Assembly (NCBI RefSeq): GCF_044904665.1
Contig: NZ_JADIKM010000006.1
Coordinates: 310,001 to 374,000, forward strand
Source: Dyella_A ginsengisoli
GTDB taxonomy: Bacteria > Pseudomonadota > Gammaproteobacteria > Xanthomonadales > Rhodanobacteraceae
Direction: 5' to 3'
DNA: 64,000 nt
The notes under the pieces were generated by a model, which saw only the letters and a list, made by a program, of their open reading frames with translations, did not search any database and was not told the origin of the DNA. Of the stretch, positions 8,567 to 16,252 are shown piece after piece. Each line of letters begins with the position of its first letter. Position 1 is the stretch's first letter. The position numbers and the translations under genes are program-made.

Positions 8567-9823
8567 TCACCCGGCGGCGGGAAGCCGCAGCGTGGCCAGT
8601 GCGTCGAGCAGGCGGTCGACATGCTCCTCTTCGTGCGCCGCGCTGAGCGTGATGCGCAGCCGCGCCTGTCCGGTCGGCACGGTGGGCGGACGGATCGCGG
8701 TGACCAGCAGACCCTGCGTTTCCAGCCGCAGCGCGGCGGTCAGCGCGGCATCGGCATCGCCCAGCAGCAGCGGCTGGATCGGTGTGTCCGAGCGCATCAG
8801 CGGCAGGCCGAGTTCGCCGGCGCCGCGGCGGAAGCGGGCGATCAGGACGGCGAGCTTCGCGCGTCGCGCGTCGTCCGCACGGGCGATCTGCACCGCAGCC
8901 AGCGCGGCGGCGGCCAGCGCGGGCGGCAGCGCGGTGGAGTAGACGTAGGGCCGGGCAAACTGGGTGAGCCCTTCGATCAGCGCGGCCGAGCCGGCCACGA
9001 AGGCCCCGGCGCAACCCAGCGCCTTGCCCAGCGTGGCCATCAGCACCGGCACCTCGTGCGCGGACAGGCCGGCGGCCGCCACGCTGCCCGCGCCGTGCTC
9101 GCCCAGCACGCCCAGGCCGTGCGCATCGTCGACCATCAGCGTGGCGCCTTCGCTGCGGGCGAGCGCGGCCAGTTCGCGCAGCGGCGCCACATCGCCGTCC
9201 ATGCTGAACACGCCGTCGGTGGCAAGCATGGCGGGGGCCTGCGGTCGGCTGCGCAACTGGCGCGCGGCGCCGTCCACGTCGGCATGCGGATAGCGCTTGA
9301 GTTCGGCGCCGGCCAGCCGCGCGCCGTCGATGAGGCAGGCGTGGTTGAGCTTGTCCTGCACGCAGATCGCGCCCTCGACCCCGCCGAGCAGGGCCTGCAG
9401 CGCGCCGAGGTTGGCCGCGTAGCCGGTAGAGAACAGCATCGCGCGCTCGCGGCCGGTCCACTCGGCCAGCGCTTCCTCCAGCATCGCGTGCTCGCGGCGG
9501 TGGCCGCATACCAGGTGTGCCGCCGTGCTGCCCACGCCCTCGTCGTCCGCCACCCGCTTGAACGCGGCGATCAGCTGCGGATGCTGGGCGAGGCCCAGGT
9601 AGTCGTTGCTGCAGAAGCCCAGCAGGCGGTGGCCGTCGATTTCCAGCCAGGGGCCGTCGGCGTGATCCATGGTGCGGGCGCGACGCAGCAGCGATGCCTG
9701 CGCGCGTTCGGACGTCCGGACGTCCAGACGGGCGAGCAGGTCCGCGCGCTGTGCCCCCTCTCCCCCGGCGTCGCCGGGGGAGAGGGGGGGGGTGAGGGGG
9801 GCTTTGGCTTTTTGGTTGCTCAT
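8567..9823 (-). CDS. bioF: 8-amino-7-oxononanoate synthase BioF with repeat-encoded N-terminus
   Basis: 418 residues; PLP enzyme joining pimeloyl-ACP and alanine. Visible motifs are FCSNDYLGLAQHP, DDAHGLGVLGEHG and the PLP-lysine site ATLGKALGCAG. The first ~25 residues (MSNQKAKAPLTPPLSPG and on) are not BioF-like. They are encoded by a hairpin repeat at 9753-9802, the same family found elsewhere in this window. No in-frame ATG, GTG or TTG occurs between that repeat and the conserved core start at ADLLARLD, so translation probably begins at 9823 and includes the repeat. An in-frame GTG directly precedes it at 9826. No good Shine-Dalgarno is visible. Confidence 0.9.
   Translation of the reverse strand: MSNQKAKAPLTPPLSPGDAGGEGAQRADLLARLDVRTSERAQASLLRRARTMDHADGPWLEIDGHRLLGFCSNDYLGLAQHPQLIAAFKRVADDEGVGSTAAHLVCGHRREHAMLEEALAEWTGRERAMLFSTGYAANLGALQALLGGVEGAICVQDKLNHACLIDGARLAGAELKRYPHADVDGAARQLRSRPQAPAMLATDGVFSMDGDVAPLRELAALARSEGATLMVDDAHGLGVLGEHGAGSVAAAGLSAHEVPVLMATLGKALGCAGAFVAGSAALIEGLTQFARPYVYSTALPPALAAAALAAVQIARADDARRAKLAVLIARFRRGAGELGLPLMRSDTPIQPLLLGDADAALTAALRLETQGLLVTAIRPPTVPTGQARLRITLSAAHEEEHVDRLLDALATLRLPAAG
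9753..9802. repeat. Palindromic CTCTCCC/GGGAGAG repeat overlapping the bioF 5' end
   Basis: CTCTCCCCCGGCG pairs with CGCCGGGGGAGAG around a short loop and is followed by a G-run and TGAGGGG. It is the same family as copies at 9844-9890, 20103-20130, 20178-20214 and 58861-58894. It lies inside the bioF reading frame, in the opposite orientation to the copy just upstream. Confidence 0.75.
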
Positions 9824-9843
9824 CACATCAAGGCGAGAAGCCG

Positions 9844-9890
9844 CCCCCTCACCCCAGCCCTCTCCCCCGAGCTTGGCTCAGGGGAGAGGG
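9844..9890. repeat. Palindromic CCCTCTCCC/GGGAGAGGG repeat between bioB and bioF
   Basis: CCCCTCACCCC followed by CCTCTCCCCCGAGC and its partner GCTCAGGGGAGAGG. It faces the copy at 9753-9802 in inverted orientation, so the pair resembles a REP doublet. It occupies most of the 93-base bioB-bioF gap and may act as a partial terminator or mRNA stabiliser; that role is inferred. Confidence 0.75.
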
Positions 9891-9916
9891 AGCCTGCGAG
9901 CTGCGGCGGGGAGAAG

Positions 9917-10954
9917 TCAGGCCGCGCAGCCGCAGCCCTGGCCGCAGCTGGCCGCTTCGGTTTCCAGGATGTCGGCGTGCACGGTGCCGGATTCTTCCAC
10001 CGTCTCCAGCGCGTGCAGGTCGAGGCGGCGGAACAGCGCGCGGTCGTGTTCCACGTCGGGGTTGCCGGTGGTGAGCAGCTTCTCGCCGTAGAAGATCGAG
10101 TTGGCGCCGGCGAAGAAGCACAGCGCCTGCACCGCGTCGTCCATCTGCTGACGACCCGCGGACAGGCGCACCATCGAGGCCGGCATCAGCAATCGGGCCA
10201 CGGCGATCGTGCGCACGAACTCGAACGGGTCCAGCGCCTCGGTGCCGTGCAATGGCGTGCCTTCCACCTGCACCAGCTGGTTGATCGGCACCGACTGGGG
10301 ATGCTCGGGCAGGTTGGCCAGGGTCTGCAGCAGGCCGGCACGCTGGCCGCGCGTCTCGCCCATGCCGACGATGCCGCCACAGCAGGTCTTCAGGCCGACC
10401 TCGCGCACGTGCTCGAGCGTGTCGAGGCGGTCCTGGTACTCGCGGGTGTGGATGATCTCGCCGTAGAACTCCGGCGCGCTGTCGAGGTTGTGGTTGTAGT
10501 AGTCCAGCCCGACCTGCTTCAGCGTGGCGGCCTGCTCGCCGGTCAGCATGCCCAGCGTGGCGCAGGTCTCCAGGCCCAGGCCCTTCACCGCGGACACGAT
10601 CTCGGCGACCTTGGCGACGTCGCGGTCCTTCGGGCTGCGCCAGGCCGCGCCCATGCAGAAGCGGCTGGCGCCGGCGGCCTTGGCGGCCTGCGCGCGGGCC
10701 ACCACGGCGTCCACGCTCATCAGTTTCTCGGCCTGCACGCCGGTGGCGTAGCGCGCCGCCTGCGGGCAGTAGGCGCAGTCCTCGGGGCAGCCGCCGGTCT
10801 TGATCGAGAGCAGGGTCGACACCTGCACCGCGTTGGGGTCGTGATGTTCGCGATGCACGCTGTGCGCGCGGTGCAGCAGCTCGTTGAACGGCAGCGCGAA
10901 CAGCGCGGCGACTTCCTCGCGCGTCCAGTCGTGGCGCAGGGCGGATACGGTCAT
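9917..10954 (-). CDS. bioB: Biotin synthase BioB
   Basis: 345 residues; radical-SAM enzyme inserting sulfur into dethiobiotin. The radical-SAM cluster motif is CPEDCAYC, preceded by STLLSIKTGG. YYNHNLDSAPEFYGEIIHTREYQDRLDTL and CCGGIVGMGET are also typical of BioB. The C-terminus is Cys-rich (AASCGQGCGCAA), as in many BioB tails. The ATG at 10954 was chosen because GGAGT lies 8 bases upstream and the family N-terminus (RHDWTREEVAALF) follows; an open frame extends further upstream without homology. It is the first gene of the operon bioB-bioF-trhO-bioH-bioC. bioA and bioD are not in the window. Confidence 0.95.
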   Translation of the reverse strand: MTVSALRHDWTREEVAALFALPFNELLHRAHSVHREHHDPNAVQVSTLLSIKTGGCPEDCAYCPQAARYATGVQAEKLMSVDAVVARAQAAKAAGASRFCMGAAWRSPKDRDVAKVAEIVSAVKGLGLETCATLGMLTGEQAATLKQVGLDYYNHNLDSAPEFYGEIIHTREYQDRLDTLEHVREVGLKTCCGGIVGMGETRGQRAGLLQTLANLPEHPQSVPINQLVQVEGTPLHGTEALDPFEFVRTIAVARLLMPASMVRLSAGRQQMDDAVQALCFFAGANSIFYGEKLLTTGNPDVEHDRALFRRLDLHALETVEESGTVHADILETEAASCGQGCGCAA

Positions 10955-10981
10955 GCGGGGGACTCCTTCAAGCAGGGCGCG

Positions 10982-11036
10982 AGTGTGGGAGCCGCTTCCG
11001 GGGGTGTCAACTCGATGCTGTAGCGTATGGTTGACG
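10982..11036 (-). promoter_or_regulatory. Candidate bioB promoter with BirA-like operator
   Basis: On the minus strand a perfect TTGACA (-35, 11010 to 11005) is followed after 17 bases by CACACT (10987 to 10982), a weak -10. The -35 lies within an inverted repeat: GTCAAC at 11006-11011 and GTTGAC at 11030-11035, separated by 18 bases. The layout resembles the BirA box (half-sites like TTGTAAACC separated by about 15 bases) with partial matches. BirA control of bio genes is established in other bacteria; its use here is inference. The same dyad lies upstream of the divergent small membrane gene. Confidence 0.45.
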
Positions 11037-11090
11037 GGCGGCGTGCGCGGATTCGCTACCATCGACCCACCTTTCAGGAGAGAACGGCCG

Positions 11091-11297
11091 ATGAGTGCAG
11101 GACAGGGCAGTAGCGGCAACGTGATCGCCGCGGTGTGCAGCTTCTTCATCCCCGGCCTGGGCCAGCTGGTGCAGGGGCGTCTGCTCAAGGCGATCGTGAT
11201 GTTCGTGCTGGCTGGCGTGCTGTGGATCTTCTGGCTGGGCTGGATCATCCACCTGTGGTCGATCCTCGACGCGGCGCTGTTCAAGCCCACGAACTGA
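11091..11297 (+). CDS. Small TM2-like membrane protein, 68 residues
   Basis: A short gene with a good Shine-Dalgarno (CAGGAGAGA) 8 bases before the ATG. The N-terminal ~11 residues are polar, followed by two hydrophobic helices: VIAAVCSFFIPGLGQL and IVMFVLAGVLWIFWLGWII. The motif PGLGQLVQGR between them resembles the turn of TM2-type small membrane proteins. It ends 16 bases before comF and is probably co-transcribed. No function can be assigned. The frame stays open further upstream, but the RBS and composition support this start. Confidence 0.75.
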   Translation: MSAGQGSSGNVIAAVCSFFIPGLGQLVQGRLLKAIVMFVLAGVLWIFWLGWIIHLWSILDAALFKPTN

Positions 11298-11313
11298 CGC
11301 CGCGATCCCGCGC

Positions 11314-12027
11314 ATGGATGCGCTCCGTTCCCGCCTCACCGCCATCGGCCACTGGCTGCTGCCGCCGCGCTGCCTGCTGTGCGGCGATGCCGGCCACGAG
11401 GGCCTGGACCTGTGCCGCGACTGCGCCGCCGAGCTGCCGCGCAACGCGAGCTGCTGCGCGCGCTGCGCCCTGCCGTTGCCGCTGCCGGCCGCGCTGTGCG
11501 GTCGCTGCCAGCGCCATCCGCCGCCGTGGGAGGCGGCGTGGGCGCCGTTCCGCTACGGCTGGCCGCTGGACCGGCTGGAGGCGCGCTTCAAGTTCGGCCG
11601 CGATCTCGCCGCGGGCCGTTCGCTGGTGGCGCTGTGGCGTGGCCAGCCGCGCCCGCTCGCGCTACCCGAGGTCGTCGTGCCGGTGCCGCTGCATCGCGCG
11701 CGGCTGCGCCAGCGCGGCTACAACCAGGCGCTGGAGCTGGCTCGCCCGCTGACCCGTGCGCTCGGCGTGCCGCTGCGCCACGACCTGCTGGCGCGCACCC
11801 GGTCCACCGCCGCGCAGAGCGAGCTGGATGCGCCCACGCGCCGTCGCAACGTGCGCGGCGCGTTCGTCGTGCGCGCCGAGGCTCCGTTGCCCGCGCACGT
11901 GGCCGTGCTCGACGACGTGATGACCACCGGCGCCACCTTGGCCGAGTGCGCCCGCGTGCTCAAACGTGCAGGCGTCGCGCGGGTGGACGTGTGGGCGCTG
12001 GCGCGGGCGCCGGCCTCGCGGCGATAA
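11314..12027 (+). CDS. comF: ComF-family phosphoribosyltransferase-like protein
   Basis: 237 residues. The N-terminal zinc-finger-like part has paired cysteines (RCLLCGDAG, LCRDCAAEL, CCARCALP, LCGRC). The C-terminal phosphoribosyltransferase domain carries RLRQRGYNQALELARPL and the PRPP loop VAVLDDVMTTGATLAE. ComF proteins are needed for natural transformation in several bacteria (single-strand DNA handling inside the cell); the E. coli relative is GntX. In Xanthomonadales it often lies near bio genes, as here. It starts at an ATG 16 bases after the small membrane gene. Confidence 0.88.
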   Translation: MDALRSRLTAIGHWLLPPRCLLCGDAGHEGLDLCRDCAAELPRNASCCARCALPLPLPAALCGRCQRHPPPWEAAWAPFRYGWPLDRLEARFKFGRDLAAGRSLVALWRGQPRPLALPEVVVPVPLHRARLRQRGYNQALELARPLTRALGVPLRHDLLARTRSTAAQSELDAPTRRRNVRGAFVVRAEAPLPAHVAVLDDVMTTGATLAECARVLKRAGVARVDVWALARAPASRR

Positions 12028-12098
12028 CCCGGCCGCGGTGCCCGCCGGGTGGAGGCTTCCAAGCCAACGAGTGGCCAGCACGGGCGACGCCGACCCGC

Positions 12099-12476
12099 TC
12101 AATGCACGCGTCGCCACAGCCACCACGCCACCGATCCCAGCGCCAGCAGCCACAGCAGCACGATGACCACCGCGGCCGCGCGGCTGGTGCTTCGCCCGTG
12201 CACCGCACGCGCGCGCCGCCGCGCATCGAGCACCAGCGCCCGCGGTGCCAGGCGCAGGATCAGCGCCAGCCCCAGCGGCACGATCAGCAGGTCATCCAGA
12301 TAGCCCAGCACCGGGATGAAGTCCGGGATCAGGTCGATCGGGCTCAGCGCATAGGCCGCCACGGCGAGCGCCAGCAGGCGCAGCGGCGTGGACAGGCGCG
12401 GATCGCGGGCGAGGAAGTACACGGTCAGCGTCTGCCGCTTGAACCGGCGGGCCCAGCGCCGGAGCGCGGCGATCAC
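12099..12476 (-). CDS. DUF1232 membrane protein
   Basis: About 125 residues. The core DPRLSTPLRLLALAVAAYALSPIDLIPDFIPVLGYLDDLLIVPLGL is the DUF1232 (YkvA-like) signature with SPIDLIPDFIP. It is followed by a second hydrophobic segment near the C-terminus (AAVVIVLLWLLALGSVAWWLW) and an Arg-rich linker. I chose the GTG at 12476 because it overlaps the ubiA stop by four bases (GTGA); an in-frame ATG at 12509 lies inside ubiA. Function is unknown; the family is a small integral membrane protein. Confidence 0.78.
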   Translation of the reverse strand: MIAALRRWARRFKRQTLTVYFLARDPRLSTPLRLLALAVAAYALSPIDLIPDFIPVLGYLDDLLIVPLGLALILRLAPRALVLDARRRARAVHGRSTSRAAAVVIVLLWLLALGSVAWWLWRRVH

Positions 12477-13408
12477 TTGAGCGCCAGCGCCACCACGATG
12501 CCGGCCCAAAGCGTGAGGCCGAGCCAGTTGTTGTGGCGGAACGCGGCGAGACAGGCATCGCGATCACGGCCGCGGATGCGCCACAGCTGATAGCCGAACA
12601 GGGCGACGCTGCCGGCCAGCGCCAGCCAGTACGGCCAGCCCAGCTGGGCCCGCTGCCCGACGAACACCATCGCCAGCTCGAACGTGGCCATCAGGATCGC
12701 GAGGATCGGCAGGTCGGCGTCGCCGAACAGGATCGCGGTGGACTTGGCGCCGGCCTTCAGATCGTCGTCGCGGTCGACCATCGCGTATTCGGTGTCGTAG
12801 ATCACCGACCACAGGATGTTGCCCAGGAACAGCAGCCAGCCCAGCGGCGGCACGCCGTGGGTCACCGCCGCGAACGCCATCGGGATCGCCCAGCCGAACG
12901 CCGCGCCCAGCACCACCTGCGGCAGGTAGGTGTAGCGCTTGGTGAATGGATACACCGCCGCCAGCGCGGCACCGGCGAACGACAGCTTGATGGTCAGCGC
13001 GTTGGTGAACAGCACCAGCACGAAGGCGAACGCCAGCAGTGCGCCGAACACCAGCAGCGCTTCGCGCGGCGTGACCCGGCCGCTGGCGATCGGCCGCCCG
13101 GCGGTGCGCGCCACCTGCGGGTCGAGCTTGCGGTCGGCGTAGTCGTTGATGGCGCAGCCGGCCGCGCGCATGGCGAACACGCCGAGGGTGAAGATGATCA
13201 GCGTGGACCACGGCGGAAAATCGCCGGCGGCCAGCCACAGCGCCCACCAGGTCGGCCACAGCAGCAGCAGCGCGCCAACCGGGCGATCCATGCGGGTGAG
13301 CACCAGGTAATCGCGTGCCTTCTCACGCACAGGCGGCGGCAGCGGCGCGAGCAGGCGGTCGAGCACGCGGGTGGCGCGCTGTGAGGCGTCGGCCGGTCGA
13401 GCGGGCAT
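12473..13408 (-). CDS. ubiA: 4-hydroxybenzoate polyprenyltransferase UbiA
   Basis: About 311 residues from the ATG at 13408; a longer frame reaches an ATG at 13489 but adds only an Arg/Pro-rich, unconserved N-terminus. An integral membrane prenyltransferase with about eight or nine helices. The first Asp-rich motif is NDYADRKLDPQVARTAGRP and the second is YDTEYAMVDRDDDLKAGAKS. It attaches the polyprenyl tail to 4-hydroxybenzoate in ubiquinone synthesis. It is followed with a 4-base overlap by the DUF1232 gene. The 368 bases between this start and the diguanylate cyclase hold no gene that I can support. Confidence 0.9.
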   Translation of the reverse strand: MPARPADASQRATRVLDRLLAPLPPPVREKARDYLVLTRMDRPVGALLLLWPTWWALWLAAGDFPPWSTLIIFTLGVFAMRAAGCAINDYADRKLDPQVARTAGRPIASGRVTPREALLVFGALLAFAFVLVLFTNALTIKLSFAGAALAAVYPFTKRYTYLPQVVLGAAFGWAIPMAFAAVTHGVPPLGWLLFLGNILWSVIYDTEYAMVDRDDDLKAGAKSTAILFGDADLPILAILMATFELAMVFVGQRAQLGWPYWLALAGSVALFGYQLWRIRGRDRDACLAAFRHNNWLGLTLWAGIVVALALK

Positions 13409-13776
13409 GCGGCCGGTGGCGGTCGGGCGTAGCCGTGAGGCCGGCGGCGGCGCGGGACGCCGGGGGTGTTTGCGCGAGGTCGGAGCCATCGCCGAAGTCT
13501 AGCGTGCCGCCCCGCCCGATTTGGCGAGCCGTGACCCATCCCGCGCAGTCGCCGCGGGGCGCGCGCACGCCGCTTTCCTGTCCCGAGGTCGAGCGCCGGT
13601 GCGATGCCCGCACCGCGCCGTCCGGGCATCACGCTTGCGCATCGGAGGGTGCAGTACATCGCCCTGGCGAACGCCCGCTCAAGTCGCCCCGGCGCCGGTC
13701 GATACGTCATGCGTAGGCATCGTTCCGACTCGCACCGCGGGCCGGGGCGGTGCCGCTGCTCGACACCGGGAGTGCC

Positions 13777-14865
13777 GTGTCCACCGAAACCGCCCATGCC
13801 GCCGATACCCTGCCGCCGCTGTTCGCGGAGCTCGCCGCGTGGGCCGGCAACGACGGCTCGCCGCAGCTGCGCGTGCTCGATTCGGTGGCGCAGTTCACCC
13901 ATCACCGCGACATCGACGCGCTGGACCACAGCCTCACCCTGTCGCTGGCCGAACTGGCCGACGCCGACGTGGTGACGCTGTACAAGCGTGACGGCGAGCG
14001 CGGCGCGCGGAGCGATCCGGACGAGCGGCTGGTGCGCTGTGCACGCGCGGCCAACGGCCGCTACGGGGTGACGTCGCTGCCGCAGGCCGCCGACACGGCC
14101 AGCGAGGCGCTACTGCGCCAGGGCGAGCGCGACGGCGGCTGCGTGCGCCTGCGCGACGGCAACCACGGCATGCTGGTACCGATCCGCCGCGAAGGTCGCG
14201 TGATCGGCGCACTGATGCTCGAAGGCGAGCATCCGATGCAGCACCTGCGCCCGCTGGTGGAAGGCTTCGCCCGCATCTATGCCAACTACATCGCGCTGCT
14301 CGACGAGAGCGAGCGCGACAAGCTCACCAGCCTGTACAACCGGCGCACGTTCGAGCGCCACATGCAGCAGCGGCCGCACGTCAGCACCGGCCGCCCCGAT
14401 CCGCGCGGCCTGCCCGCGCGTCGCTGGCTGGCGATCCTCGACATCGACCACTTCAAGCGCATCAACGACAGCTGGGGCCATCTGTATGGCGACGAAGTGA
14501 TCCTGGTGATCGCCCAGCAGATGCGCGCCAGCTTCCGCCAGGGCGACGGGTTGTTCCGCTTTGGCGGCGAGGAGTTTCTGGTGCTGCTGGAGGCCGCCGA
14601 CGAATCCTCCGCCGGCACGGCGCTGGAACGCTTCCGCCAGCGCGTGCAGGACCATGTCTTTCCGCAGGTCGGCCAGGTGACCGTGAGCGTGGGCTATGCC
14701 GCGGTGGGCGAACAGGACTACCCCGCCACCGTGCTCGACCGCGCCGACAAGGCGCTGTACTTCGCCAAGAACCACGGCCGCAACCGCGTGTGCAACTACG
14801 AGACGCTGCGCGCGCAGGGTGCGCTCGAAGAAGGCATGGCGCCGGGCAGCGTCGACCTGTTCTGA
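13777..14865 (+). CDS. Diguanylate cyclase (GGDEF) with N-terminal GAF-like sensor
   Basis: About 362 residues. The N-terminal ~190 residues have no transmembrane segment and look like a GAF-type domain (VIGALMLEGEHP region). The GGDEF domain begins at DKLTSLYNRRTFERHM. The active site is GGEEF (about residues 263-267), preceded by RQGD five residues upstream, an intact inhibitory I-site, so the enzyme should make c-di-GMP and be product-inhibited. The GTG at 13777 has GGGAG just upstream; a GTG at 13750 is the alternative. It is monocistronic, convergent with the MFS gene downstream. Cytoplasmic by prediction; the signal is unknown. Confidence 0.87.
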   Translation: MSTETAHAADTLPPLFAELAAWAGNDGSPQLRVLDSVAQFTHHRDIDALDHSLTLSLAELADADVVTLYKRDGERGARSDPDERLVRCARAANGRYGVTSLPQAADTASEALLRQGERDGGCVRLRDGNHGMLVPIRREGRVIGALMLEGEHPMQHLRPLVEGFARIYANYIALLDESERDKLTSLYNRRTFERHMQQRPHVSTGRPDPRGLPARRWLAILDIDHFKRINDSWGHLYGDEVILVIAQQMRASFRQGDGLFRFGGEEFLVLLEAADESSAGTALERFRQRVQDHVFPQVGQVTVSVGYAAVGEQDYPATVLDRADKALYFAKNHGRNRVCNYETLRAQGALEEGMAPGSVDLF

Positions 14866-14877
14866 CGCGCGTCGCGC

Positions 14878-16200
14878 TCAGCGCGGCGGCAGGCGCGGAT
14901 GGGTTTCCTCGGCGCGCCACGCCATCCACCCGCCCGATACCAGCAGCAGCACGGCGGTGAAGCCGAACGCCGGCAGCAGGCTGCCGCGCGCCTGCGCGAT
15001 CAGGCCCAGCACCAGCGCGCCCAGCGCATAGCCGGTGTCGCGCCAGTAGCGGTACGTGCCCAGCGCGGAGCTGCGCCAGTCCGGATGGGCGATGTCGGCC
15101 ACGGCGGCGATCAGGTTCGGATACAGCAGCGCCATGCCGGTGCCCATCACCGCGGCGATCAGCAGCCAGGCGGCGACTCCCTGCACCAGCGTGACGGCGC
15201 CGATGCCCAGCGCCAGCAGCCACAGCCCGGCGATCACCGGCCGCTTGCGCCCGATGCGATCGGACAGCGCGCCGGTCCACAGCTGCGAGGCGCCCCACGT
15301 CAGACCGTAGGTGCCGGTGATCCAGCCGATCTGCACCAGGTCCAGCCCCTGCTCGTGCAGGTACAGCGGAAACAGCACCCACAGCAGGGTGTCGGCCACC
15401 TTGTTGGCCACGCCGGCCTGGCACAGCGCGGCGAAGGTGGGGTGGCGGAACGAGACGAAGGCGAACACCTGGTGCCAGCCCGCATGCGCGGACAGCCCCT
15501 GCGCAAAGCGCGGCGGCGGCCCGGCGTGCTGGCGCTGCGCGTGGCGATGGCTTTCCGCGCGCGCCCACGGCAGCGTCTCGCGCACGAACAGCGCGGCAGT
15601 GATCAGCCCTGCCGCGATCACCGCCAGCGCAAACCACAGCAGCGCCGCGCGCGGGCCGTAGTGGTGGCCGAGATAGCCGGTGGCGATGCCGGCCAGACCC
15701 ACCGCCGCGTAGCCGGCGAACTCGTTGATGCCGGTGGCCAGGCCGCGCTGCTCGGCCTTGGCGATGTCCACCTTGCTGGTCACCGTCATGCTCCAGGCGA
15801 GGCCCTGGTTGACGCCGAGGAACAGGTTCGCCGCCACGATCCACCACCAGTTCGGCGCGAAGTAGATCAACAGCGGAATCGGGATCGCCGCCAGCCACCC
15901 CATCAGCAGCACCGGCTTGCGCCCGATCCGTTCGGACAGCCGCCCGGCGACGAAATTGAGCACGCCCTTGACCAGTCCGAACGAGATCACGAACGCCATC
16001 AGGTACACGAACGAGCGCGGCGGCACGCCGAAGTCGTGGCTGGCCACCACCGGCAGCACGTTGCGCTCCATGCCGATCACCATGCCCACCAGTGCCACCT
16101 GCAGCGCCTGCCAGACGAACTGCTGCAGGTTGATGCGGATGCCGGGCTGGTGGGCGTCGTGCGGCGAGCTGGATGGGGGCGGGAGTGCGGACGGGCTCAT
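14878..16200 (-). CDS. Major facilitator superfamily transporter
   Basis: 440 residues with about twelve transmembrane helices. Loop 2-3 carries the MFS signature GRLSERIGRKPVLLMGW, repeated in the second half as GALSDRIGRKRPVIAGL. The N-terminal ~25 residues are Pro/Ser-rich. The start at 16200 is the first plausible ATG before the hydrophobic core; the open frame upstream has no MFS character. It lies 52 bases downstream of ilvA on the same strand, so it might be read from the branched-chain operon. Substrate cannot be assigned; drug or metabolite efflux is possible. Confidence 0.8.
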   Translation of the reverse strand: MSPSALPPPSSSPHDAHQPGIRINLQQFVWQALQVALVGMVIGMERNVLPVVASHDFGVPPRSFVYLMAFVISFGLVKGVLNFVAGRLSERIGRKPVLLMGWLAAIPIPLLIYFAPNWWWIVAANLFLGVNQGLAWSMTVTSKVDIAKAEQRGLATGINEFAGYAAVGLAGIATGYLGHHYGPRAALLWFALAVIAAGLITAALFVRETLPWARAESHRHAQRQHAGPPPRFAQGLSAHAGWHQVFAFVSFRHPTFAALCQAGVANKVADTLLWVLFPLYLHEQGLDLVQIGWITGTYGLTWGASQLWTGALSDRIGRKRPVIAGLWLLALGIGAVTLVQGVAAWLLIAAVMGTGMALLYPNLIAAVADIAHPDWRSSALGTYRYWRDTGYALGALVLGLIAQARGSLLPAFGFTAVLLLVSGGWMAWRAEETHPRLPPR

Positions 16201-16252
16201 GCGCGCATCGTAGCGCCCGCTGTCCGCCGCGCAGCACGGTCCGTGTGGACCC

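Noticed and set aside
9708..9735. GGACGTCCGGACGTCC tandem, met-box-like, inside bioF
   Set aside because: It lies within coding sequence for the conserved BioF start (ARLDVRTSER); the resemblance is probably codon-driven and not at a promoter.
7856..11023. A 1055-codon plus-strand open frame across the biotin operon
   Set aside because: It is the antisense shadow of bioB, bioF and trhO, which have clear domains; GC-rich third positions keep such frames open. Its sequence is His/Arg/Gly-rich with no domain.
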